Source: JAERML01 sp035687895
GTDB lineage: Bacteria; Bacteroidota; Ignavibacteria; UBA10030; UBA6906
Assembly (NCBI GenBank): GCA_035687895.1
Contig: DASRUE010000050.1
Span: 1 to 21,930 of the forward strand
DNA: 21,930 bases
Reading direction: 5' to 3'
Shown: one piece after another, positions 8,057 through 15,812 of the stretch
Layout of the letters: the number at the start of each line of letters is the position of its first letter
Position numbering within the stretch: position 1 is the first letter of the stretch
The notes under the pieces: generated by a model
Seen by the model: the letters and a program-made list of their open reading frames with translations, nothing else
What the model was told of the DNA's origin: nothing
The model's database searches: none
Position numbers and translations under genes: made by a program

Positions 8057-11000
8057 TTAGAAGAATGCACGCACCTCAGCGCGCCCCGTGTGCGCAGGTG
8101 GACGCCCTCCCTCGCTCCGGCCATCGTAGTTCATTGTTGCCTGAATAAATTCTGTAACGCGGTAATCGAACCCCGCCCGCCATAGCCAGGTTTTCCCCGG
8201 AACTCTCCCGCCTGTCAACTCGAAAGGAAAAGTGTCGAGATTTCTTGCGAGAAGTACCTCCTCACGTGAAACCTCTACGCGCGCCTGGCCTGACCCCTGA
8301 AATGCATACACCAGGCGAAGCGATTGCGTGTTGAGATCAGCATCGAGCGCCGGCGTAACAAACTTGTCGGTCGAGGTCCCCACCTCGAATTTCAGCCCCA
8401 GCTCTACATTCTGTTCCGGGCGATAGGAAAGGTCAAATGCTGTTGTATTGGACAGGATATCACGCAGCCTGTTCGAGGCAACCGCGCTCGATACGCGGTC
8501 CACTCTATTAATGTAGTCGATCTGATTGGCGATCTCCCGCACCAGTTGCCAACGCAACCGTATCGACCGCTCACGTAGATAACTCCTTTCAATTCCACCG
8601 CTAAAGTTGTTCAGGCCTTTTCGTTGTGAAAATCGAAGACGTGATGAGAATGCAGGTTCACCTTCCATGATATTTACGTCCTGAGTGACCACTGTTGCCC
8701 CCGCGATCGTCGTTGAATCTCGTTGGAACCTGCTGAAATGTAGAAGGTAGATCTTGCTCAGGTCTTGCTCATTGCTCTTTTCCTCCACGCGTACGTAGGT
8801 TTCAGTCGAAAGGACTGATGCCGCAGCCTGGAACGCACCATCTGCGGGATTTAGGAACAAACGAGGCGATAGCCTGACCCGCATGCTGGTCTTCAGGTCA
8901 ATCACTGGATACAACTGGTCCGTCGGGAGCGTTATAATAAGATAGTCTCCATCGAACCGTGTTTCTTGAAACTCTTCTGAATCCGCGATACCATTCCCAT
9001 TCAAATCACCAAGATACCTGTAGTTGCCCGATCCCGGCGTCACTTTGACAAATCCCCTTTCGAGACGCGAAGCCTGCCCGGTAACAACCTCATAGAACAA
9101 ATCAGTTTCCACACCGCGATTCAAGGGGGTAAATCTCGTCTGATTGCGTACCAGCACTGTTTGAATATCGGACTTGCCCAGCATCTTGAAATGCTGCGAG
9201 AATTTTTTCTCTCGCAACGTCACGTCGAGCGAAGAAGAGAGGTTGTTCCAGGCGGCCAGTCGGGCGCCGTATGACTGCGTAAATGACTTCGATTCCCGCA
9301 CTACAGCCCCATTCGAGAAGATATTGTCCACGCGCCATTCATAATCGCTTGAGAGAGAAAGACCTGCCAGATCCTTGACCGTTAGTCCCGGTGCAAAGAG
9401 ATCATAGTCGAAGCTCCCTTCCCTAAGTGCCATTGTAGCAATCGACTTGTTGTTGCGTTTTTCACTTTCATAACGGAATGTTGGAGAGGCCTTCCAAATC
9501 GAGTATGCCAATTTGCCTCTCTGACGCAACCACTTTGACGAATTGTTCTGTGAGATTTCCTTCGCGCGAATATCCTCAAGATAATAGTCAACCTTGGGAA
9601 GTCCTTCTCCTTGCAATACGAAGGCAATATCATTGCGAACGGATCGAAGTGCATCCCCCCGCGTGATTTTCCCGTACCCGCCTGAAACTGAAACCGCTGT
9701 AATGGGAGCATAGCGCAAAGAGGCTTCCTGAATCTCCTCATCCCCCGGAATTGCCGATTCGAACCCCCACTTCCGGTTGAACTCGATGTCGTTGGTGCGG
9801 TCAAGCGGAACAAACTTGCTGTCGACGAAACGCTCCTTGATTTGCAGGTCAAACGATCCGATATTCACTCCGCCAATCCGGACATTCTTCGGAGCGTACG
9901 ACGCGGCAAATTTTAGCGCATGACCGGCATTATCGTTATCACTCACCGAAGAAAAGCGGTTCGCATCCCGCACACTTCTTCCGAATTCGCCCGACACGCG
10001 GAGGTCGCTTATAGGAGCCGCAGCGAGATGGAGATCGAGGAGCTCCAGCGATTGGGGGAGGGGAAGAAACCTGATAGGTAGGTATTCCCCCTTGCCGGTT
10101 CCCTTCCATCGGAATTCTCCGGCCCGGACTCTCTCATAGTCTCCCTTACCAAACCCAACATTGGAGAATCCTACATTGTACCGTGCTGCGCGCCCTGGCG
10201 CGTATTGAAAGAACTGCACTGGCGTACCGTTTTCCACCGTATCAACGCGTATGTAGTAGCCATTTGAATCAACCAACGTCACGCCGCTGACAATCGCCTT
10301 GTTCTGATCGTCTCCCGCGTTAACAAGAACCACTCGGTCACTGTCTGAAAGCACCAGGTCAATTGGCGAATCCTGGTCATCAGCTTCCCGGAAGTAGGAC
10401 ACCGTCAACGTTGCGTTTTCATCGAAGACCCTGGAGGACGTTTGGCCGGCGAGCAAGGAACGCGCATATTGCCTGTCCGTGTACTCAAAATCAACCACAA
10501 TGCGGGAGGCAGAGGTAATCATCCTCCGTGGAGTGAACGTCACTTCCGCGGTCGAATAGTCAATAGTGTAAGCATTGGTCTCGCCCCGCGTTTGTTGTTC
10601 GCCATTCACATACACCTTTTCGGTCCCCGCGATGACAATGATCGTTCGCTCATTGTTTCTTCCCGTGAGTCGGTACGGCCCCTGCACCGCTTCGATTCCC
10701 TGAAATTGGTTGGTGGTATACTTTCCGCGTGGCGCCGCACCCGAAAGCGTAACGGTGCCACGGGAAAACCCAAAGCGATAGTCCGCAGTCCCCTTCGCCC
10801 CTTGCAGTTTACGACTTAGTCGGGCAAACTCCGTTCCGGTGAAATCCAGATTGAAATCGCCGAGCGTGGCAGAGAAGTCCGTTCCTCTCATTTCCACAAA
10901 GACCTTGTCGAACTCCTGCAGGGTCTGCGTTGTCCCTTCCGGCTGAATAGGGGTGCTTTCGTCGGTGAGTGCAGCGATCACTTCGAGATCGGAAGAGATC

Positions 11001-11593
11001 TTCCCGGCAAGCTGCAGGCGGAGCCCTGAGTTCAAAGAGAGGTCCCTGTTGGAGCCGACGGTGAACCCACGCACTATACTGCCGCTCTTTTGCAACCCCT
11101 GGCCGAAAATGTCATCCACATTGAATCCGGTTTTGGCACGGGCCACGCGCACAGTGTCCCCCCCCGTAGAATCTTTTAGCACCACGAGCTTGCGCTTGTA
11201 GTATGCATCCTGGAATCGGAACGGGAAAAACTTGTAGCGGATCTCCAATGTGTGATTTTGCTTCAGTGCGTCTGCTGCCAATTGGAGAAACAGCGAACTG
11301 GCAAGTACCACTGTTCCTTGTCGGTAGTTGATGGAATAATCAGTTTCGCGATCGAGAACGCGGGTTGAATCAAGGATCAACACCTCGCTCCCGGACGCAA
11401 TGAACTCAAACGGGAGATGCAAGACCGAATCAACATTTCCGCGAGCGAGGGTGATGAACACCGTGTCTTGCGGGGGCGCTTTAAACGGTGTGGGGAGAGT
11501 TTGAGAGAATGAATATACCGGGGCAAGGCAGCGGCAGATGAAGAGAACTACACCAAGCAAGAATGCGGGGCGTATGTGGAAGTGTCTGCTCAT
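8057..11593 (-). CDS. Very large putative outer-membrane beta-barrel protein, family not recognised
   Basis: 1178 residues, function unknown. A signal peptide is visible (FLLGVVLFICRCLAPVYSFSQ, about 10-30), then an ordered N-terminal part, then hundreds of residues of alternating hydrophobic and polar short strands ending in EVRAFF, a terminal aromatic typical of outer-membrane barrels. Two similar modules occur near residues 69-125 (EVLILDSTRVLDRETDYSIN) and 323-380 (KVYVNGEQQTRGETNAYTID), each running from a 'VxxDG/NG...RGxxYxIDY' strand to an 'IxVxYxY' strand. A perfect EF-hand-type loop, DLNGNGIADSEE, sits at 863-874. Similar proteins appear in FCB genomes from memory, but I cannot name the family. 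It seems to be a single-gene unit. The promoter at 11602-11630 leaves almost no leader and there is no Shine-Dalgarno. A structural or translocation role is possible but unproven. Confidence 0.88.
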   Translation of the reverse strand: MSRHFHIRPAFLLGVVLFICRCLAPVYSFSQTLPTPFKAPPQDTVFITLARGNVDSVLHLPFEFIASGSEVLILDSTRVLDRETDYSINYRQGTVVLASSLFLQLAADALKQNHTLEIRYKFFPFRFQDAYYKRKLVVLKDSTGGDTVRVARAKTGFNVDDIFGQGLQKSGSIVRGFTVGSNRDLSLNSGLRLQLAGKISSDLEVIAALTDESTPIQPEGTTQTLQEFDKVFVEMRGTDFSATLGDFNLDFTGTEFARLSRKLQGAKGTADYRFGFSRGTVTLSGAAPRGKYTTNQFQGIEAVQGPYRLTGRNNERTIIVIAGTEKVYVNGEQQTRGETNAYTIDYSTAEVTFTPRRMITSASRIVVDFEYTDRQYARSLLAGQTSSRVFDENATLTVSYFREADDQDSPIDLVLSDSDRVVLVNAGDDQNKAIVSGVTLVDSNGYYIRVDTVENGTPVQFFQYAPGRAARYNVGFSNVGFGKGDYERVRAGEFRWKGTGKGEYLPIRFLPLPQSLELLDLHLAAAPISDLRVSGEFGRSVRDANRFSSVSDNDNAGHALKFAASYAPKNVRIGGVNIGSFDLQIKERFVDSKFVPLDRTNDIEFNRKWGFESAIPGDEEIQEASLRYAPITAVSVSGGYGKITRGDALRSVRNDIAFVLQGEGLPKVDYYLEDIRAKEISQNNSSKWLRQRGKLAYSIWKASPTFRYESEKRNNKSIATMALREGSFDYDLFAPGLTVKDLAGLSLSSDYEWRVDNIFSNGAVVRESKSFTQSYGARLAAWNNLSSSLDVTLREKKFSQHFKMLGKSDIQTVLVRNQTRFTPLNRGVETDLFYEVVTGQASRLERGFVKVTPGSGNYRYLGDLNGNGIADSEEFQETRFDGDYLIITLPTDQLYPVIDLKTSMRVRLSPRLFLNPADGAFQAAASVLSTETYVRVEEKSNEQDLSKIYLLHFSRFQRDSTTIAGATVVTQDVNIMEGEPAFSSRLRFSQRKGLNNFSGGIERSYLRERSIRLRWQLVREIANQIDYINRVDRVSSAVASNRLRDILSNTTAFDLSYRPEQNVELGLKFEVGTSTDKFVTPALDADLNTQSLRLVYAFQGSGQARVEVSREEVLLARNLDTFPFELTGGRVPGKTWLWRAGFDYRVTEFIQATMNYDGRSEGGRPPAHTGRAEVRAFF

Positions 11594-11601
11594 CCGAAGC
11601 G

Positions 11602-11630
11602 AATATACAAGAAAGGTGGAACGGAGTAAA
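11602..11630 (-). promoter_or_regulatory. Candidate promoter for the large OMP gene, implying a nearly leaderless mRNA
   Basis: On the minus strand, TTTACT (11625-11630), 17 nt, TATATT (11602-11607). Only 8 nt separate the -10 box from the ATG at 11593, so the first transcribed base should be at or next to the A of the start codon. The coding start is supported by the signal peptide that follows it. Confidence 0.5.
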
Positions 11631-11697
11631 GATGAGCAGCCGCTATTCCTCCTCTACAGGTGGCGGGTTGCGATCATTGCTAAACGAGATGGAGCAA

Positions 11698-11726
11698 TTG
11701 GAAGTATCGGACATTTTTTTTATATT
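11698..11726 (+). promoter_or_regulatory. Candidate promoter for tRNA-Leu
   Basis: TTGGAA (11698-11703), 17 nt, TATATT (11721-11726), just ahead of the tRNA. The predicted start near 11733 gives a short 5' leader of about 6 nt for RNase P removal. Confidence 0.6.
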
Positions 11727-11738
11727 GGAGCCACAATT

Positions 11739-11824
11739 GCCAAAGTGGCGGAATTGGTAGACGCGCTGGACTCAAAATCCAGTCCGGCTCAAACCGGGTG
11801 AGGGTTCGAGTCCCTCCTTTGGTA
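11739..11824 (+). tRNA. tRNA-Leu(CAA)
   Basis: An 86-nt class II tRNA. Acceptor arm GCCAAAG (11739-11745) pairs with CTTTGGT (11817-11823) with a G-U first pair; the discriminator is A11824. The anticodon stem CTGGA/TCCAG flanks the loop CTCAAAA (11771-11777), so the anticodon is CAA at 11773-11775, reading UUG. The long variable arm (about 11783-11799) is the leucine type. The T arm is GAGGG-TTCGAGT-CCCTC (11800-11816). CCA is not encoded. It stands alone between two minus-strand genes with its own promoter and terminator. Confidence 0.96.
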
Positions 11825-11830
11825 CACGCT

Positions 11831-11862
11831 GGGCCCGACGCAAGACGGGCCTTTGGCATTTA
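11831..11862 (+). terminator. Intrinsic terminator of tRNA-Leu
   Basis: GGCCCG (11832-11837) pairs with CGGGCC (11846-11851) around an 8-nt loop, followed by a T-rich tail (TTTGGCATTTAT). It lies 7 nt past the mature tRNA end, on the same strand. The T-run is interrupted, so it is a moderate-strength call. The remaining bases to 11958 show no gene. Confidence 0.65.
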
Positions 11863-11958
11863 TGCCGCATTGTTTCTGCATCGCCTCATCCTTAAGGTTC
11901 TGTTTTCAGAGGGAGTGATTCCTCTTCAGTAGTGGTCGCCGAACGTAGTGCACATCCC

Positions 11959-12681
11959 TTATTGCCCACTATTCTCTAACATCTCCCCCACACTTTGCTT
12001 CCGATATCCGGTAGGAAGGTCAAAGAACTCCACCGGAAGTGTTTTCTTCTCGATCCGCGTCACTTCCTGTGACTCGGCAACTGCCCCTTCAATCTTTGTC
12101 GTGGAAATAAGTGGGAAGTATCCCATCTTCGTGATCTTGTTTGCCCAATCGTCGGCGGCCTGCGTATGCTCTTCTCCCAATGCGGTGGATATCGCCTTGA
12201 AGAGGTGGCTCAGGGACTTCGTTCCCCAGATCTCGGTCTTTTCATCGTCCCGCATAATGAAAATTTGCTCGCACGGATATCCGAGAATCTTTCGTTTCTT
12301 GCCCGTCTTGCTCATTTTATAGGACTCCGTCTCTCTTCCTTCCGAAGGCGGGCGTATCTCTTCCGCCTTCTCGTCCTGCGGAATCTCAAAATACGATTTC
12401 TCTTCTTCGTTCAACATCCAGACAACGCGTTTGTCATTGCGGTAGATCATCGTGGAGGGAGGCGAGCTCCCGATGGCGCTGCTCTGGATCTTCACCATGT
12501 CCTTCCGGATGAACATGGTCATCGTGAACGTCTGCTGCGTTCCCGTTTCGTCCATTGTGATATTCTTGCTTTCCACGATCCCTTCAAATTGAGCAGCGAC
12601 TGACTCACCTCGCGAGACTGACAGAAGAGTGAGGGCAACTGACAACCAAAAAACCTGATGGAAATACCATTGCATGTTCAT
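11959..12681 (-). CDS. DUF4412-type secreted/periplasmic protein
   Basis: 240 residues with a Sec signal peptide (FWLSVALTLLSVSRGESVAAQ). The body has the pattern of DUF4412 proteins: an early strand pair FEGIVESKNITMDETGTQQ, TMTMFIRKDMVKIQ, a mid segment RVVWMLNEEEKSYFEIP, then GYPCEQIFIMRDDEKTEIWGT and a C-terminal EVTRIEKKTLPVEFFDLPTGYRK. The family is exported, probably periplasmic, and of unknown function; the fold recalls LolA/LolB-like or outer-membrane-associated domains, which is inference. It begins 17 nt after the FG-GAP gene stop with GGAG five bases before the ATG, so it is likely the last gene of the four-gene surface operon. A second in-frame ATG at 12675 is a possible start. 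Confidence 0.82.
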   Translation of the reverse strand: MNMQWYFHQVFWLSVALTLLSVSRGESVAAQFEGIVESKNITMDETGTQQTFTMTMFIRKDMVKIQSSAIGSSPPSTMIYRNDKRVVWMLNEEEKSYFEIPQDEKAEEIRPPSEGRETESYKMSKTGKKRKILGYPCEQIFIMRDDEKTEIWGTKSLSHLFKAISTALGEEHTQAADDWANKITKMGYFPLISTTKIEGAVAESQEVTRIEKKTLPVEFFDLPTGYRKQSVGEMLENSGQ

Positions 12682-12698
12682 GACTGCTCCAGTTCCAT

Positions 12699-14807
12699 TT
12701 ACTTAAGCAGGATCATCCGTCGGACCTTGACGAAAGATCCCGTTACCATCCGGCAGAAGTAGATACCGCTCCCTACTCTTGTGCCCGAGCCATTGGTTCC
12801 ATCCCAGCTTACCGTGTACGTACCCGGTTGCTTGTACTCGTCCACCAGCATCGCTATCTCTCTACCAAGTACGTCAAGAATCCTGAGCGTGAGGTGGTTG
12901 CCGTTGGACAACTCATAATGAATTACCGTCACAGGGTTGAACGGGTTCGGGTAGTTTTGAAACAACCTCGGCTGCTCCGGCCTCACGGCTTCTCTGTTCG
13001 ATTCGACCGACGTGACAAGGTCGTTCCGGTAGAACTCAACCCCTCCCTTCAGGTTTCCGACCATCAAATCCTGATCCCCGTCACCATCGATATCCGCCAT
13101 TGCAGGACTGACCTCCAGCGCAACGTCGATCTCAGCGTAGGCGTCGGTTACAAGAACAAAACCAGGACTCCCCGGTGGACCATCATTGCGGTATTGGAAC
13201 AACTTTCCATCACTCGCGCCAACCAGTAGGTCGCGGTCACCGTCGTTATCCGCATCGGCGAAGATCGGGCGGGAGTTAAAACCCACTGCTACGTTCGCAA
13301 ATGACATAGATTCCAGGGCAAATTGCCACACTTGGACGGTTCCATTATTCCTGAAGAATGAAATCCGTCCGTCCTGCTTTCCAACGAACAGGTCAAGGTC
13401 GCCATCGTTGTCAATGTCAAAAAAAGCTGGGGCCGCGTAGCTCTGGTTACCGATGTTCAGACTATCGAACACAGAAACCTGTCGTTGGAATACTGGTACC
13501 ATCGGAGTGCCGACGTTCCGGTGAAACTCGATGTTCCCATCAAAATGACCAAGGAACATATCGTAGTCGCCGTCACCATCAAGGTCGGCAAACGTAGGCG
13601 CGTAGCCATAGTGGTTTGAAAAACCGACGAAGAATGTGTCACTGTAGGAAAAACAAGGCGCGATCGTCGTTCCAACGTTCCTGATAAACCCAACGTGCCC
13701 GAAGAGGTCTCCAACGAAGAGGTCGAGATCTCCATCGTCATCGATGTCGACCAGAGCCGGGGTGGATTGAATGCCAACATCAAATGTGGAGAGATAGTCC
13801 CTCGTAATGAGTGTGAAGTCGTAATTGGCAGAATCGCCGACATTTCTGTAGAACCAGAACGCATGGGTCTGCTGAAACGGCGGCAGCACACTGACGAACA
13901 GATCGAGGTCGTTGTCACCGTCAATATCCACGAGCGTCGGCTGATTGAACCCGTTCGTGATGACCGGGTTTGCTGTAGGGAAATGGCCGGAGACTGAATC
14001 GAGAATTGCGTTGGTCGGCGTTCCCACATTGCGGTAGAAAAAGATCCCCTCGTCAAACAGGTCGCCGTAAAACATGTCAGAGTCCAGGTCCGCATCCACA
14101 TCGGCAAAGAACATGGTTCCTTGCCCGTGGTTGACGTTGGTTGGCCCGTTGCATCCGGGACATATCTGAATATTCTGGTACCGGTCGGTCCGAAATGCGA
14201 GCCTGAATTGAGTAGGGCTGCCGATGTTCTGATAATAATTGATGGTGCCGATGCCGGGATTCAACGAGAGGAAATCCAGATCACCGTCACCGTCCATATC
14301 CGCCAACGCAGGGATGCACTGAATCTGAGAATAGACAAGATTATCCGTTGAATCGCGCAAGCCCGTCGTAAGGAGAGAGAATTGTGGAAGAGAGGGCGTG
14401 CCGCCGTTGAGATACACCGCGACGGAATTGTTGTCTCCCCCTGTCAACAAATCATACCTGGAATCCCCGTTGATATCAGCAAACCGGAACCATCCCATCA
14501 AAGACGGAAGAGTAAATGTGGGGCGTTCCCACTGAAACCGGGGGGATTGGCGAGTGCCAATGTTCCGGTACATGAACGTGGTTCCATCGTTGAAGTCATA
14601 GAGGAACAGATCCAGATCGTCATCGTCATCAATATCGACAAACTGATGCGCGGGGTTGTAGAGTCCGCCGGCAAAGGGATGCTCGATGGCGACGCCTCCC
14701 GCACTGATCGGAAGCAAGTACACTTCTTTCCGGAACGGCTGCGCGAGGGAAGCGTGCACGGAGAGGAAAAACCCGGTTACGATATATGCGAGAACCGTTC
14801 CCTTCAT
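12699..14807 (-). CDS. Secreted FG-GAP/VCBS-repeat protein with type IX secretion sorting domain
   Basis: 702 residues from ATG 14807, beginning with a signal peptide (TVLAYIVTGFFLSVHASLAQ). Ten calcium-loop repeats of the form DxDxDGDxDxF are visible, e.g. DIDDDDDLDLF, DMDGDGDLDFL, DIDGDNDLDLF, DLDGDGDYDMF, DIDGDGDQDLM. They are about 50-70 residues apart and each is followed by a FYRNxG strand; this predicts an integrin-like beta-propeller. Between repeats 3 and 4 lies a loop with ICPGCNG (CxxC). The C-terminus is a T9SS type A sorting domain: LFQNYPNPFNPVTVIHYEL, then LRILDVLGREIAMLV and a final strand ending ILLK. Such cargo is released or anchored at the cell surface. The frame extends to 14918 in the upstream gene, but that lacks a signal peptide at its start. 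GGTGAG overlaps the upstream stop. Partner or substrate unknown. Confidence 0.92.
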   Translation of the reverse strand: MKGTVLAYIVTGFFLSVHASLAQPFRKEVYLLPISAGGVAIEHPFAGGLYNPAHQFVDIDDDDDLDLFLYDFNDGTTFMYRNIGTRQSPRFQWERPTFTLPSLMGWFRFADINGDSRYDLLTGGDNNSVAVYLNGGTPSLPQFSLLTTGLRDSTDNLVYSQIQCIPALADMDGDGDLDFLSLNPGIGTINYYQNIGSPTQFRLAFRTDRYQNIQICPGCNGPTNVNHGQGTMFFADVDADLDSDMFYGDLFDEGIFFYRNVGTPTNAILDSVSGHFPTANPVITNGFNQPTLVDIDGDNDLDLFVSVLPPFQQTHAFWFYRNVGDSANYDFTLITRDYLSTFDVGIQSTPALVDIDDDGDLDLFVGDLFGHVGFIRNVGTTIAPCFSYSDTFFVGFSNHYGYAPTFADLDGDGDYDMFLGHFDGNIEFHRNVGTPMVPVFQRQVSVFDSLNIGNQSYAAPAFFDIDNDGDLDLFVGKQDGRISFFRNNGTVQVWQFALESMSFANVAVGFNSRPIFADADNDGDRDLLVGASDGKLFQYRNDGPPGSPGFVLVTDAYAEIDVALEVSPAMADIDGDGDQDLMVGNLKGGVEFYRNDLVTSVESNREAVRPEQPRLFQNYPNPFNPVTVIHYELSNGNHLTLRILDVLGREIAMLVDEYKQPGTYTVSWDGTNGSGTRVGSGIYFCRMVTGSFVKVRRMILLK

Positions 14808-14814
14808 GCGTGGC

Positions 14815-15810
14815 TCACCGGAGGATGGCGACACGTGCCCGCGGGAGAGTCCATCCCGCCACGTTGTTGAGAATGGGGAGCGAAAGCACATGATCCTCAA
14901 TTGCGACGGCTGGCTCATTGGAAAGAATCTTCAGGAAGAACGGATTGGGGGAGTTATCGGGAACAGGTTCAATGGTTACAAAAAAAGAGAAATTCGGTGC
15001 CCAGAGATTCGGTGTTGCGGGTGTTCCGGTGATGAAATCCTGTCCTGGAACATTGAGACCATTCCCGGGTCCCTTGCCCGGACCCGCGCCGTCAGCATCT
15101 GCAGTGTCAGCACGAGTGAACTTGCCAGTGCTGTAATAGCTGTAATACCTCCGACTTGTTCTCGAATCTTCCCGCACCCACGCCTCATACGACCAACCCT
15201 CCGGCAACTCGGGCAGGCCAGTCAAACCGGGACCACCATTGTTGTAGAACCACATGCCGGAATTCGAATCGGCCGGTGACGTGGGAGCCATGATACTGAA
15301 GTACGCGCGCGCTGTCGAGAAATTCGACCCCAGAGCATCGTTGTACGTCGGCGTCAGGTCGGCATGTGCAACCACGGCATCTCCATAGAACCTCCCTCCC
15401 ACGATTCCCGGTCCGGGTTCTTCCTCGTGGAACACCGTTGCCACGCCGTGATCATCCTCAGGCTGAATTGCAATCTTGATATCGTCGAGCAACTGGGCAT
15501 CAAGCGTATCGGGCATCCTGAACTGCGCAGGCCCGCCATCGAGTGCATACACAAAGGAGTCACGCGGCAGCACCATGAATCTCCCCAGATTGATGAAACC
15601 CTCCTCGTGCAAAGGAGAATCCGTCCCGGCTTCCTTGCTGAAAGAGAAGAACGTTGCCCAGAGCGTATAGTGCCCCTCTCCTTCCGGCACCGGAGGAAGA
15701 TTGAAGACTTTGAGCGTGATCCGCGGTTCAGGAACGTCCACGACCTCATTCGCAGTGTTGCATGACAGCAGCGGGAGTATGGCCAGCACGAGGAGTGAGA
15801 GATTCCGCAT
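14815..15810 (-). CDS. Lipoprotein with an N-terminal region resembling the anti-sigma-K (RskA) extracellular domain
   Basis: 331 residues. Lipoprotein signal LLVLAILPLLSC (Cys17). Residues about 30-145 follow the order of an RskA-like C-terminal domain: a 'NLPPVPEGEGHYTLWATF' strand, a 'FINLGRFMVL' strand, then 'DDIKIAIQPEDD' and a 'IVGGRF' strand. No zinc-binding anti-sigma segment and no membrane helix are present, so it is not a normal anti-sigma factor. The second half has SNSGMWFYNNGGPGLTGLPE, a SWSYEAW-like segment (EGWSYEAWVRED), and a Gly/Pro-rich stretch near 245-255 (GAGPGKGPGNG). It lies 2 nt after the cytochrome/propeller gene with a strong GGAGG-type Shine-Dalgarno, and 7 nt before the FG-GAP gene. 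The RskA link is by eye; function unknown. Confidence 0.82.
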   Translation of the reverse strand: MRNLSLLVLAILPLLSCNTANEVVDVPEPRITLKVFNLPPVPEGEGHYTLWATFFSFSKEAGTDSPLHEEGFINLGRFMVLPRDSFVYALDGGPAQFRMPDTLDAQLLDDIKIAIQPEDDHGVATVFHEEEPGPGIVGGRFYGDAVVAHADLTPTYNDALGSNFSTARAYFSIMAPTSPADSNSGMWFYNNGGPGLTGLPELPEGWSYEAWVREDSRTSRRYYSYYSTGKFTRADTADADGAGPGKGPGNGLNVPGQDFITGTPATPNLWAPNFSFFVTIEPVPDNSPNPFFLKILSNEPAVAIEDHVLSLPILNNVAGWTLPRARVAILR

Positions 15811-15812
15811 GA

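Noticed and set aside
12699..14807. The repeated DNA of the FG-GAP gene as a possible tandem repeat or CRISPR-like array
   Set aside because: The periodicity comes from protein calcium loops (DxDxDGDxD) with variable DNA and spacing; no identical repeats or uniform spacers exist.
14808..14918. 37-residue N-terminal extension of the FG-GAP protein
   Set aside because: It overlaps the end of the upstream lipoprotein gene and would bury the signal peptide that begins at ATG 14807.
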